Shown here one piece after another: positions 46,101 through 57,600 of a stretch of 64,000 bases of DNA. The stretch is from Haliclona indistincta (lineage: Eukaryota > Porifera > Demospongiae > Haplosclerida > Chalinidae). Each line of letters begins with the position of its first letter. The first letter of the stretch is position 1. The position numbers were made by a program, and so were the translations under genes. Under the pieces are notes generated by a model. The model saw only the letters and a program-made list of their open reading frames with translations, was not told the origin of the DNA and ran no database searches. The DNA lies in contig OZ024790.1 in NCBI GenBank assembly GCA_964017065.1, forward strand, positions 9,560,403-9,624,402, written 5' to 3'.

Positions 46101-48477
46101 AGTGACCCCAGTGACATAAAAGGATTACGTCAGCTTATAACGAACACAGTTCATCAACGCTTTACGCCAGAGCAAGTACCAACATCTACCTTACTACTTC
46201 ATCTCTTTCTGCGTCAGAAATTTGAGGTGAGAGGATGGTGTAGCTTAGAGGAATGTGCGGATGTTGCCAAGAGCTGTCATATTTCAAGAGAAGATCTCCT
46301 TGGAGAGAATGGCATCCTCCAGTTTTTTCATGACAGATTTGGCACTATCCTCTACTATCGTGGCTTAAAGATTGGTCAGCGTGTTGTCATCAACCCCAAT
46401 ATCATCTTGGCCCCAACCACTGAGCTCTTTGTATATGCCTTTGGTGCTAAGAAATCTGAGCCAAGAACAGCTGAGAGGATTCGAACCACGGGAGAAATAC
46501 CTCAACGCTTAATGGACAAGGTATGCTCATCCAAGAATATCGAGAAAGCTGATGAAATCCCCACTAGTGAGATTGTAGAACTCTTAGCTTCTCGTTACAT
46601 TTTGTACAAAAATGCAAGTGAGGAGACCACCTATTTCTTACCCAGCCTTCTTTTTCCCGACCACAATGTGGCCAAAGAATCCACTGACCCTATCGTTCTC
46701 TCCGGTCTATTCTATTCTCCAATACTCCTATGCCCTTCTACTGAATTTTGTCCTCTTGGCATTTTTCCAGCCACAGTAGTCAACTTATCCAATAGAAAAT
46801 CATGGGAACTGGACAAGTGCAATAGATTTCGTAACCGAATTCGCTTTTATGTCCAGTACAACAAAGAGAAGTTGCTGCATGTGGAGTTACGCACCCTGTC
46901 AACTCATCTGGAGTTTCGTATTCTTTCTACTAAGCCTGTCAACCCTCGCTTGATAATACAACTTCGTCGAGAATTGTGGGATGCCGTTACCAAAGTCTCG
47001 TTAATTTATCCCCACACAGAAAATGTCAAGTGGTTTTATGGGTTCTACTGTCCTCATGCTGTGGACTCAGGTGATCATCCTCATTTGGCTCTTTGCCAGG
47101 AAACAGAGGAACCACAAGATGTGGTGTGTTCTCTACCAGATTGTCATGGAGGACCAGTTGCATTAGAGGATAGGCACAAGTGTTGGTTCAAGGTGAGTAT
47201 GCAATTCTTAATGAGGAGATCTGTGAGTAAAGCATATTATTACCATTCGCAGGAGATACAGATGAACACTAATCCTCACAGAGAGCTAAACAAATCAACT
47301 GAAAAGCCATTCCCTCCTCTCACAGTAAAGGAGCTTATGGCAGCAGTCAGCGATGTCAGTGACTGGCATGCACTCGGAATACATCTGGATCTTAAAATGA
47401 GCCAATTGATAGATATTGATCGTACCTACCATAAAGAGGGATTAAAAAGAATCAAAGCTGAGATGTTAAGTGTATGGCTGAATACTTCTTCCAGTGCATC
47501 TTGGGCTGACCTGATAAAAGCATTGAAGACCATTGATGAAGATACTGTTGCCAGTAAAATTGAAGCCAGCTGGTCTATAAAGTCACCTGACACAACAGGT
47601 AATGTGCGGATTTTTAATTCATAATCTCAATTAAATTTCTGCTCTGGATTAACAGTTGTCAGCAGTTCTAGTGAAGCTATTGATAGTAGTAGCACTCGCT
47701 CATTGAGAGGAACAGGTAAGATCACATCATGATGTACATGCAACAATCAATTTGTCTCCTTTATAGAAGCAAAGAGCTCAACTGCTACATGCAAAACAGA
47801 GAATGACAAGACTGCATCAATGACTGTAAGAGGTAATACTGCAGAGTGCTCTATTAATTACACATAATATGTACATGTATGTATCGTATGACATGTTTTC
47901 ATGTGATATACAGCTCGCAGCTCCAGTCGACAATGTTCAGAGTTTGAGCTGTCAGCAGTTGAAAGCATCCAAGAAAACAAACCAGAAGAGAAACAGGCAT
48001 GCAAGAAGGATGTGTTAAAGAGCTGGCTTGGCGTTCATGTAGCCATAGCAGTAGCAGTGGTGGTAGCAGTAGCGATATTAGTAGCACTCACTCGTTGATT
48101 GGATCAAGTACGATCACACTCATGCAATGTACATATGCAACATTCAAAATTTGTCAATTAGAAGCACTGCTTCAGAGAGTGAGACAAGTGAATTAATAAC
48201 TTCAGGAGGTAATATTCTAGCCTCACACCAGACGCAGCATCAGCTCTGTAAGTTAGTTTGATTGTTACACAGTTCACTCTGATCTCCGACATGTCGTATA
48301 GGGACTGTAAGGCAGTACTCAGATTGGAGGAGTCTAGGATTGGAGCTGGGACTAGACTATCAGGCATTCAATCACATCCAAAAAACAATTAACCCTAGAG
48401 AAAAACAGGCATGCAAGATGGACTTGTTAAAGAGTTGGACCAAGAACATGAGTTCACTCAGTATGTTCACTCAGTAG
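40121..48477 (+). CDS. Ankyrin / Roc-COR / Death / Roc-COR / Death gene, paralogue of the 2412 gene
   Basis: Exons are 40121-42736 (ankyrin repeats, first Roc-COR), 42844-42892, 43001-43051 (linker FDLSSLPDEKPL), 43110-43341 (Death domain), 43404-43735 (tandem-repeat linker), 44962-47192 (second Roc-COR) and 47253-47598 (Death domain). Small exons near 47655-47715 and 47766-47832 and a degraded tail end about 48477. Junction phases agree. First Roc: GNRGAGKTT, YDLAGHSEYHTSHF, VVGSHADLL. Second Roc: IGPSSVGKTTALRRL, IDIGGQPEYHE, VGTYFDQ. The start at 40121 is chosen because it aligns with the paralogue; an in-frame ATG at 40070 lies upstream. The final Death domain looks truncated (QYSDWRSLGLELGLDYQ, then an early stop). 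Its role is inferred as in the paralogue. Confidence 0.8.
43404..43735 (+). CDS. Linker exon with four 25-residue tandem repeats
   Basis: The exon carries four copies of a 75-bp unit encoding EVLPSPSPSSSTSPSLPRNE plus a short joint (QSAQD). The unit is rich in serine and proline and probably disordered. It occupies the place where the paralogue has nine further Death cassettes. It joins the exons on both sides in phase. Confidence 0.85.
43736..44961. other. Intron of the second Ank-Roc-COR gene, with a repeat copy at 44400-44940
   Basis: 44400-44940 is a reverse-oriented copy of the repeat family at 11301-12440 (GGCTGGCTCACCTTGATGGCC, TTCATGGTCACGCCC and TGTGGTCAGCACTTTGC blocks). It contains an extra inverted pair, TAGGTAGCCATTACTGTACG / CTACAGTAATGGCTACCTA. 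A short inverted pair (ATAGGGATGA at about 44160, TCATCCCTATAC at about 44304) may mark another small element. No coding exon was found. Confidence 0.65.
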
Positions 48478-49068
48478 ACACTCTCTTGCTCAGAATATTG
48501 AGCAAGAATTTATAAGCAATGTTACAATACCAAGTCTAAGACTGAACACTATATATATCTTCAGTTGAAACCTCAACAATACATGATACCCCATGACACT
48601 TGGCTTGTTTTGGCAACTGACCATGAACTGAATTATAATTTTTATTTAATCATTCTTGACTATCAATTTATTCAATCATTCTTGAATTATCATTATTCAC
48701 TATGAATTTTGCGAAACGTCAGAGCCCGCGCATTTGCAGAAATTTATTCAGAATTTCAGAATTTGCGGTCTTCATGATGACAACGTTGTACAGTACTGTC
48801 ATGTCATCAGATTCATGTGACTCAAAATCAATCATGACCCTCAGTGGTTCATTGATGTGCGTATCTAGTAAGAGCTGCATATCTAGTCTGTAGTCCTGAT
48901 CAGTGTTAGTCCCATAGAGTTATCAAATAATTTGGCTACATTGAAATGCACAGCACTTGCCGACAAGTGGATGATAGCAGCAAGTCCAGCAGTGATTTGC
49001 AGTATACCAAAATGCAGAATGCAGTATAAGTAGGCGGGGCTCGTTAGCACGTGGGGCTAACGAGCGTG
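48478..49068. other. Spacer and 5' flank of the second GH31 copy
   Basis: No gene is seen. It is duplicated at about 57600-58120, including the TCATGTCATCAGAT and CCTCAGTGGTTCATTGATGTG blocks and the GGCGGGGCTCGTTAGCACGT box just before the ATG. It is probably a GH31 promoter or 5' UTR carried along by duplication. Confidence 0.6.
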
Positions 49069-51240
49069 ATGGCGGTTCTGTCCTTTCTGCTGTGTTTTGT
49101 GCTGCTAGCGTTCTGCAATGCCGGTAACGACCCACGACCGAACCCATCTGCCGTAGTTACGGCAGGCAAGGCGCGTTTCACTGTGCTGACGGACAGACTT
49201 GTTCGGATGGAGTGGGGACAAACAGTGGACGCAGCAACATTCACGTTTATAAACAGAAATCTCCCTGCACCAAAATACCAGCACACGACTGAGACTGATC
49301 CTAAAGGTGAGAACTGGACAGTGATCACCACAGAGTCACTGAAGGTATGAAAAGTGGTGTTAGTTTTGCACAGCGACGAAAGGTGTATTTCTTCTTCAGG
49401 TTGAATATTTACCAAGCGATGAGACATTCAATGCTGACAATCTGAGAGTGACAGTTACTCTGAGTGATGGGTCAACCAAGAAATGGTCACCACAACCAGC
49501 TAACAGTACTACTGAATATGATGGGAACCTGTTAGGAACTGTCAGGGTATGTATACTACACTGGCACGTGATGACCCAGCTTGTTAAGAGAGATTATCGT
49601 TCCCTTAGACACTAGATGGAGAACTGGGTCCCTTAGATCTAAACTGTCTCACACAGAAGCAATCTGACCTCCATTGCACCTTTGGGTGAGGAAGAAAGAA
49701 TAAAGGGAGAGTGAAAGAGAAATTATTAATGGTTGATACCATTTTTCTGCAGGTTGATATCTACCGGTGGATATGTTGTAGTGGATGACACAGGTCATCC
49801 TCAGTTTGATAATTCCATGGACTTGCCGTGGGTAGTCAATCAGAGTCTCCCTGCAGCCTCTAGTGCTTCATGTAGTGCAGTGGATGTGTCCAAGGTAACG
49901 AATAGTGTCAACCTTTTCGATTTTACTCTTTGTTTCTATACTCAGCGTCGATACTGTGGTCTACCCAGTATTACTCAGTTTGACTGTGTTGGGAAGGTAT
50001 GTAGCTCTACTGTACAATGTTTAATGACCTCATAGCGTTGTACAGGGTTGTTGCTATAGCAACAGTGGGTCACCAAGCTGCTACTATCCTATGGAGGCAC
50101 GCCAGGACCTGTACTTCTTTGGACATGGAGACAGTGAGTTAGTTAGCTAATACTGTACATCTATCATTGGTTCTATTCAGACTACAAGCAAGCCCTGTCT
50201 GATTTCATACTGGTAGGTAACACTAGTGACACTATCAGCTACACATGTTGTCGTGTGTAGGTCTCTGGTCCGATTCCTATTCCACCTTGGTTTGCGTTTG
50301 GGATATTCTATTCACGATATTGGGCTTACGATGATACTGGAGAAATGGTGAGCATGAGAGTAAAATTATATTTAAATATATCGCTATGTTGCTGATAGGA
50401 TTTAGTTAGAGGTTATGAAGATCACAATATTCCTCTTGATGTGTTAGTGACAGATATGGACTGGCACATCACATTTCACAAGGAAGACTCAGCAGGCAAG
50501 AAAGATCAAGTGAGCAAATGAATGTAAAATGTAGAACGTTGGTTGTATCTTTGACAGGCAGGACAGAGAATTGGCTGGACTGGTTATACTTGGGACAAGC
50601 ACCTTTTTCCAAATCCAGAAGGCTTTTTAGACTGGTACGTTGAAATTTTTGATGTTAATAACGTTCCTAGCGTAACTAATAGTCTTATAATTATGTTGAG
50701 TTTTTCTGTGATTTTAATCAAAGGTGTAAAATGAAGAGGATAAAGAAAACTCTGAATCTTCATCCTGCTGCTGGTTAGTTAAAGGATTCTTAAAAATTAT
50801 GCTATAGTGATCTAGTAAAGTCATTTTGAGGATTGGTTATTTGTTTTTCAATGCACTTTTCAATGTTTTTCATGAAATTTCTCTCTTTCTGGTATTTTCT
50901 CTAGGTATTCAACCATGGGAAGAATCCTATACTGAAATGGCGAAGGCAATGGGGATTGATCCTTCAGTCAGTTTTTATAACTAGTTAATAACTTGTTTGT
51001 TACACTGTTTCTTTTAGACTAACAAGTATGTACCACTTCATCCAACTGATAAAAAGGTACGAGTCTTTACTACTTTTCGAGACCTGACATAAATTATTCT
51101 CCACTTTTATTCACAGTTTGCTAATAATTTCTTCAACCTGGTCATTCATCCACTTTAGAAACAAGGCATAGATTTCTGGTGGTTGGACTGGCTAACTCAC
51201 TGATGAGCTCTTAGCTACATTCCTTCAGGTGAAGACTGGA
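49069..51240 (+). pseudogene. GH31 alpha-glycosidase-like, copy 2, lesioned, fused to SDR-E
   Basis: Exon 1 (49069-49344) encodes a signal peptide and the GH31 N-terminal domain. Exon 2 is 49400-49546, exon 3 starts at 49753 (STGGYVVVDDTGHPQF), and further short exons include PWFAFGIFYSRYWAYDD, VTDMDWH, GWTGYTWDKHLFPNPEG and GIQPWEESYTEMAKAMGID. FWWLDW, near 51180, is the likely nucleophile site. GH31 enzymes are retaining alpha-glycosidases; this one would be secreted. Compared with copy 3, exon 2 lacks 8 bases (GTCAAACT-type) and so shifts frame, and TTTAGAAA replaces CTTGAGAAA, giving a stop just before the nucleophile motif. After EDWIKIP the exon runs straight into SDR sequence. Confidence 0.8.
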
Positions 51241-52282
51241 TTAAGATTCCTCATGAATTGCAGAAGACTCAAGAACTGTAAATACAAGATGGCGTTCATC
51301 ACCAGCAGCTGCAGTTGCTGGCAAGACAGTCAGGAGCCGCTGGAGACATAGGCGGGGCTACAGCTCAGGTGTTTGCAAGAAAAGGAGCAGTCGTCTGGTG
51401 TTGGTAGATCTACCCTCCACTGAAGCCAGTTTGAACGAGAAGAAGAAAGAACTGGTGACTGATGGAGCAGCTGGTGTGCACGTGATCCCCTGTGACATCA
51501 CAAGCAATGAGAGTGTGAAAGAATTGGTAGAAAAGGCAGTCAGAGGGTGTGGTCGTGTGGATTGTTTCTTCAACAATGCTGGGATACAAGGAGAACTGTG
51601 CCCTCTACATAAACAGACAGACGAGTGGTTCAGACGGACGATTGAGGTCAATCTTCTCGGTGTGTTCCACGGGATGAAGTACGTTGGGCAAGCAATGGTC
51701 AATGCTGGAGTGGGCGGAGTCATTGTTAACACAGCTAGTTTAGCTGGGCTGGAGGGTGTGCCCAACATGGCTGCTTATGTTGCGTCTAAGTTTTCTATTG
51801 TGGGACTGACCAAGACGGGGTCTAAAGATCTTGGGCCTCATGGTATTCGGGTGTGTGCTATAGCTCCTGGACTATTGGAAGGAAAGATGTGGTCATCTCA
51901 AATTAGAGGAAATGCTGAGAGTATAAAGAGAGAAAGGGGTGAGTGAATGAGCGACATCTGCTCGTATACTATTTACTAACTAGGGTTTCAGCAGTTTCGA
52001 TACAATTCCTAAACAGGCTGACTACAATGGTGCAGTCTTGTTACGAGCACCTGCTAAGTAAACACTGATAACTTGACTTTCTCTATGCTCGCTGCAGGTC
52101 TGGAGGGTGAACCAACTGAAGAGGAGCTGAAAGAGGTGGAGGTGCAGAAGCTATCAGGCACCCCTCTTGGTAGACTGGGCAAGCTGTCTGAAGTGGCTGA
52201 TCTAGTGGTCTATCTGTGCAGTGATGAAGCATCTTATGTATCAGGAACAATAGTATCTGTAGATGGTGGAAAAATACACTAA
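51241..52282 (+). pseudogene. Short-chain dehydrogenase/reductase, copy E, fused behind GH31
   Basis: This copy lacks the SDR start and membrane anchor. It begins inside the ELQKTQELQ segment directly joined to the GH31 exon. A CAA-to-TAA change in that segment, an 8-base deletion in the cofactor loop (TATGATTA lost before CAGGAGCCGC) and two extra bases near 51388 destroy the N-terminal half. From 51398 the frame is open through NNAG, YVASK (…KFSIVGLTK) to 51938, and the last exon (52098-52282) is normal. Confidence 0.85.
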
Positions 52283-52448
52283 ACCGATTATTTTAGTGCT
52301 AATGCATGCATGCATATTCTTATACGCTTACAGCATATTCTTACGCTTACTGCATATTAGTGCATATTCTTATAGGTTACTCAACTATGATGAGCATGGG
52401 CGCTATTACTTATAGCAGCTCTGCTCGTGCATGACTATCATAAATGTA
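52283..52448. other. 3' flank of SDR-E, shared with SDR-F
   Basis: The stretch with ATGCATGCATGCATATTCTTA and ATGATGAGCATGG is repeated after SDR-F (61290-61440). It shows the extent of the segmental duplication. Confidence 0.6.
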
Positions 52449-52800
52449 CAAGTAATAAAAACATTTTAACAAAAACGCAAGAGATTTAGGGTTGGTACAT
52501 GTACATGTATCGAAAAAGTATGGAAACAAGATTGTGAACTTATAGGTAAGTAAACAAGATTTGAAATAAAAAGGACTGTAACAAAAGCAGTGTAATGCGT
52601 ACCTCCCTATTAAATTAACTACAACTATAGAAAGCAGTTAACTTAGGGAGGTAGCATTACACTGCTATAGTTACAATCCTTTTTTATTTTAAATCTTGTT
52701 TACTTGCCTAAGTTCACAATCTTGTTTCCATCAGTACTTTTTCGATACATGTACCAACCCTAAATCTCTTGCATTTTTGTTAAAATGTTTTTATTACTTG
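52449..52800. mobile_element. 352-bp foldback element
   Basis: The left arm (CAAGTAATAAAAACATTTTA...) is inverted in the right arm (...TAAAATGTTTTTATTACTTG) with few mismatches over about 150 bp, around a centre near 52620. No coding sequence is present. Confidence 0.85.
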
Positions 52801-53475
52801 TTTCTTTTCTTTTTTACTTATTAATGACCAATTAGTTGGCACTTACACGCTATGCCAACTGCAGCCAACAGAGGAAATGAATATCGTTATCATGGGGTGT
52901 ACAAAAACACAAACAAGAATATTGTCATGTTCTATTACAAACCACTGTAGCTAGGGTAGTGGCTGAGTAAACTTCGAAAGTATATGTAAGTTGTGTAGAA
53001 ACAGTTTAGTTCACAGAAATCACATAGCTAGCTTTGAAATTGATTTGTGCTTGGTAAATGAATTTTCATACATACAAGAGTACCAATTAGTCTACTTGGC
53101 ATTCCATAAGGCGTCCAGATAGTCTATTGTGTTCGGAATGCTACTCGTTAAGGCACATCTGGTGTCGGTATGTCACTTCGAACTTTTAAACCTGTTATCG
53201 GTCGCTGCTAAGCACCGTAGTAACGGGAACATCCGGTGGTTACTGGTAACCGGGTAACCGTGCGAGTATAAAAGTGGATGTCGATTGGTATAATTCTTGT
53301 TACGTTGGCATTCAGTGCTGCTGCAGTTTGCCTTCAAAGTGGAAAATTTGGATTCTGTTACCTGATTCTTGGTATCATCCATCTTCGCAGTAGCTGCAGA
53401 GTTGCTGCGGGAGTAGCAAAATGTAAGCCGCTAACATTTTGTGTTTACTACAGCACTTCATTCGGTTTGTATGCA
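52801..53475. other. Spacer upstream of the CH-domain exon
   Basis: No gene is recognised. A short hydrophobic reading frame at 53278-53420 (starting MSIGIILVTLAFSAAAV) precedes a GT but has no homology I recognise. It may be a first exon or chance. Confidence 0.4.
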
Positions 53476-53622
53476 GGAGTGTCTCTCCAGAAGCCGTGGG
53501 CTCGGAGGACTGGAAGCTCATTCAGAAAAACGTGTTCACTCATTGGTGCAACGAGAGGCTCAAAGTAGTGTCGCTGGTCGTGGAAGAGCTGCAAACGGAC
53601 CTGAGCGATGGAGTGCGCCCAG
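53476..53622 (+). pseudogene. Orphan filamin-like calponin-homology exon
   Basis: The exon follows a TATGCAG or CTCCAG acceptor and ends at a GTAAAA donor. It encodes SEDWKLIQKNVFTHWCNERL and then LQTDLSDGVRPG. This is the first helices of the CH1 actin-binding domain of filamin/alpha-actinin type (W..IQ...FT.WCN..L; LQ.DLSDG). No second half of CH1, CH2, or filamin repeats were found downstream in the window. It is probably a stranded gene fragment. An exon of a gene whose other parts lie elsewhere is less likely. Confidence 0.7.
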
Positions 53623-54269
53623 GTAAAAATAACATAGTATGTTATACATGTGTTACATATAATGGAGTGCAAAATGACCAGAAAATTACATATAAATCCT
53701 ATATGCAACATAAATGTTACACATACAACATATATGTACATAGCTTTGACATAGAATACAAAATGTATAACTGCAAGCCTTACTTGATCTCAAAGATACA
53801 AATGGCAGTTGTTGGAAACATCCAATTAGCTTTTATTTTTAGACCATAAAATCTGTAAGAAGCTTAGATAAGGAAAAATCTTTTGTGTGCAGGCGAACAA
53901 CTAGTTCATCTACCAAATACTCTAGAGCCAATGCTTAACTATCACGCAAACTAAAGTTCGGTCCAAAACAAACTAAAAAATCAACAAAAAATCAAAGTCA
54001 GAAAGATTTTAGACTCAAAAATCTGCAACTTTGCGAGTTAAGAAAAAGCGCTCCGCAGGCAAGTAGCCTTATGCCTTAGCTAATCACAGCTCTTCGCTCG
54101 TGGCTGTAACTTACACCGTCGGCGAATACGAGGTGCTGGTAGCAGCAGCACTCGCCCGCTCTGTTCGCTCTGAGATGTGCTGGGACACTCACTGTCTCGG
54201 GCGTGGGCGGGTTGCACGGAGTTGTAAAGCTGTTTCTACAGTTCCGAGAAGTGGGTAGAAGCTGAATCA
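53623..54269. other. Spacer
   Basis: No gene is recognised. AT-rich with TATATGTA-like strings in the first half and a GC-richer part at 54060-54245 of unknown origin. Confidence 0.4.
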
Positions 54270-54603
54270 AATAGAAGTTGCTAAATGTGGAGTTACGTAC
54301 CCTGTCAACTCATCTGGAGTTCTGTATTGTTCAATCTGACACACCAGTCAACCTAGCTCGCTTGATACCACTAGTTCATCAGGAACTATATGGGATGCAG
54401 TTACAGAAGTTTCATTGTCTTATCCACACATAGAAAACGTCAAGTCGACATATGCATTCTATTGTCCTTCTGCTGTGAGCTCAGGTGGTCACCCTCATCC
54501 TGCAAAGTGTAAGACAATGGAGGAACCACAAGATGTGGTGTTCTCTGTCTGATTGTGACGGAGACAAAGTTACCCTAGAGGATAGACACAAGTGCTGGTT
54601 CAA
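54270..54603 (+). pseudogene. Decayed remnant of the second Roc-COR exon (3' end)
   Basis: KLLNVELRTLSTHLEF, LWDAVTEVSLSYPHIENVKS, and the final LEDRHKCWFK followed by a GTGAGT donor match the end of the exon at 44962-47192. Frame shifts and stops (for example CTCTGTCTGATTGTGAC) break it. It belongs with the Death exon at 56708 as a remnant of a third Ank-Roc-COR-DD unit. Confidence 0.8.
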
Positions 54604-54734
54604 GGTGAGTATAATAATTATTATTGCATTACATGCACACTACACACACCAGTATTATTATTGTATTAGGGAGGCACGGTAGTGCCTCCCTATGTAGGGT
54701 TGAACGAGAAAACAAGATGGCGGCTACATACAAT

Positions 54735-54912
54735 GTATTAGCGTTCAAACGCTGATATTTCGCTTGGTCATGAATTGTATACGTCAAAAGACACTTAAAT
54801 CTGCTCTCTGGCGTTGCCCCATCTTACAGTAGCAAGGAGATTGCTCGAAATTGTTACTAAAGTGACGAACCTGGAAACGGTGAAAATCGTGTTTCGTCAT
54901 CTTCGTTTTCAT
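54735..54912. repeat. Interspersed repeat adjoining the CCTT tract
   Basis: Shares ordered blocks with 5125-5335 (TATTAGCGTTCAAACGC; AAGTGACGAA; TCGTCAT). The family apparently continues after the microsatellite (55697 onward). Confidence 0.6.
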
Positions 54913-55695
54913 CTTTCTTTCTTTCTTTCTTTCTTTCCTTCCTTCCTTCCTTCCTTCCTTCCTTCCTTCCTTCCTTCCTTCCTTCCTTCCTTCCTTCCTT
55001 CCTTCCTTCCTTCCTTCCTTCCTTCCTTCCTTCCTTCCTTCCTTCCTTCCTTCCTTCCTTCCTTCCTTCCTTCCTTCCTTCCTTCCTTCCTTCCTTCCTT
55101 CCTTCCTTCCTTCCTTCCTTCCTTCCTTCCTTCCTTCCTTCCTTCCTTCCTTCCTTCCTTCCTTCCTTCCTTCCTTCCTTCCTTCCTTCCTTCCTTCCTT
55201 CCTTCCTTCCTTCCTTCCTTCCTTCCTTCCTTCCTTCCTTCCTTCCTTCCTTCCTTCCTTCCTTCCTTCCTTCCTTCCTTCCTTCCTTCCTTCCTTCCTT
55301 CCTTCCTTCCTTCCTTCCTTCCTTCCTTCCTTCCTTCCTTCCTTCCTTCCTTCCTTCCTTCCTTCCTTCCTTCCTTCCTTCCTTCCTTCCTTCCTTCCTT
55401 CCTTCCTTCCTTCCTTCCTTCCTTCCTTCCTTCCTTCCTTCCTTCCTTCCTTCCTTCCTTCCTTCCTTCCTTCCTTCCTTCCTTCCTTCCTTCCTTCCTT
55501 CCTTCCTTCCTTCCTTCCTTCCTTCCTTCCTTCCTTCCTTCCTTCCTTCCTTCCTTCCTTCCTTCCTTCCTTCCTTCCTTCCTTCCTTCCTTCCTTCCTT
55601 CCTTCCTTCCTTCCTTCCTTCCTTCCTTCCTTCCTTCCTTCCTTCCTTCCTTCCTTCCTTCCTTCCTTTCTTTCTTTCTTTCTTTCTTCTTTCTT
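54913..55695. repeat. (CCTT)n microsatellite of about 780 bp
   Basis: (CTTT) units at both edges enclose an almost pure CCTT tract of about 180 units. The purity suggests recent expansion, and the true length may differ in the animal because such tracts are often misassembled. Long frames here (SFLP or KEGR repeats) are artefacts. Confidence 0.97.
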
Positions 55696-55696
55696 C

Positions 55697-56273
55697 AGCG
55701 CGCCTAGCGCCTTTACGCGAGCAATGCCGAGACCAAAACACCCATGAACAGTCATGAAATTCTTCTGGCAGGTGCCTTTTGAACTTAGTTTTTAGCGAAA
55801 CGTCGATATAAATTCCGCGATTTCTCGATCTTGATCCATTGTCAGCTAAGTATTAGACGCCATTGATGTGATTGCGCAATACGCACGTGACCAAGCAGTG
55901 GTTAGCGCACGTGACCAAGCACTAGCTAGCTTGAGTATCGCCACGCGCCTTATGGATCACGGAGAACACATACATGTATTTGTCTGGAGTCTTCGAAGAA
56001 CGGTAAGCTCGTATAGGATCACTATTCTGCGCTTGCCAGATAATTACAACCGCCGTACATGTCTACAAGCAATTGTGGGAGGGGCTCGTATCCACTGCAT
56101 GCATGTGTAGGCGAGCTGATATGTACAGCATAACAATTATTATTAGCTACAAGTTTAAATTTTTTAGAAAAGCCACCAACAACAGGAAAACTAAACCAAT
56201 GGTGGAAACAAAGACAGCTCAGTACGTACATGATATTGAACTGCACTTCGCTGAAAAAGAAAAAAAGGACACA
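55697..56273. other. Spacer within the remnant's intron
   Basis: No gene is recognised. A direct repeat (ACGTGACCAAGCA twice at 55885-55922) and a probable tail of the repeat family are seen. Confidence 0.4.
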
Positions 56274-56665
56274 AACAAGAAAATAAAAAGATTTCTATCG
56301 AAATCAAAAGGATGTAGGGTTGTGAAATCTACCACTGGTCCACAATGTAAACTAACAAGGAACAAGCATGGAATGGTAACACGATTGACTTGCTAACAGA
56401 CCATAGATCCCTACATCAGTGGCTGTACATAAGATCAGTATTTTGTCACAAGCTGAATGCACGTCAGGCGTCAATCAACAGCAACTAGCTGAACTAGCTG
56501 TAGCCAACCACAGCAGCCACTGATGTAGGGATCTATGGTCTGTTAGCAAGTCAATCGTGTTACCATTCCATGCTTGTTCCTTGTTAGTTTACATTGTGGA
56601 CCAGTGGTAGATTTCACAACCCTACATCCTTTTGATTTCGATAGAAATCTTTTTATTTTCTTGTT
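56274..56665. mobile_element. 392-bp foldback element
   Basis: The arms, about 150 bp each, are near-perfect inverted copies (AACAAGAAAATAAAAAGATT ... AATCTTTTTATTTTCTTGTT) around a centre near 56470. They include GATGTAGGGATCTATGGTCT close to the centre. It is inserted in the intron between the two remnant exons. No transposase is present. Confidence 0.9.
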
Positions 56666-56707
56666 ATAATGTATTGTTAGTAATAATTTATTATAACTGT
56701 ATACAGG

Positions 56708-57600
56708 AAATACAGATGGCCATTGATCCTCACAAAGAGCTGAACGAATCAACTGAAAAGCCATGCCCTCTTCTCACAGTAAAGGAGCTTGTGGCAGCAA
56801 CCGTCAATGTCAGTGACTGGCATTCACTCGGATTACAACTAAATCTTACAATGTGCCAGTTGAGAGAAATTGATGTTACCTATAATAAGGAGGGATTTAA
56901 AAGAATCAAAGCCGAGATGTTCGATACATGGCTGAAGAGTTCTTCCAGTGCATCTTGGGCTGACCTGATAGAAGCATTGACGACCATTGGTGAAGAGAGG
57001 AACACATCATGGACTTCATCAATGACTGTGAGAGGTAATTCTGCAGAGTGCTCTATTAATTACACATAACATGTATGTATCGTATGACATGTTTTCATGT
57101 GATATACAGCTCGCTCCAGTCGGCAATGTTCAGAGTTTGAGCTGTCAGCAGTTGAAAGCATCCAAGAAAACAAACCAGAAGAGAAACAGACATGCAAGAA
57201 GGATGTGTTAAAGAGCTGGCTTGGCATACTTATAGTAATAGCAGTAGCAGTGCTGGTGGTAGCGATATTAGTAGCACTCACTCGTTGATTGGATCAGGTA
57301 CGATCACACTGCAATGTACATATGCAACGATCAAATTTTGTCAATTAGAAGCACTGCTTCAGAGAGTGAGACAAGTGCATTAATAACTCCTGGAGGTAAT
57401 ATTCTAGCCTCACACCAGACTCAGCATCAGGTCTGTAAGTGCATGTATTGATTGTTAATAGCTCACTCTGATCTCTGACGTGTTATAGGGGCTGTATGAC
57501 AGTACTCAGATTGGATTGGAGCTAGGACTAGACTATCAAACATTCAAACTCATCCAAGAGACAATTGAGCAAGAAATTTACAAGCAATGGTACAATACCA
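56708..57600 (+). pseudogene. Remnant Death-domain exon and decayed 3' tail of a third unit
   Basis: 56708-57034 keeps a full Death domain (LTVKELVAATVNVSDWHSLG, KAEMFDTWLKSS, SWADLIEAL) matching 47253-47598. The tail at 57110-57600 matches 47914-48470 (VESIQENKPEEKQ, then DLLKSW-like) but is shortened. With no intact GTPase part upstream, the unit is presumably non-functional. Confidence 0.75.

Noticed and set aside
54784..55755. Long open frames (about 300 residues, SFLP or KEGR repeats) on both strands
   Set aside because: They are translations of the CCTT microsatellite, with no unique sequence of coding character.
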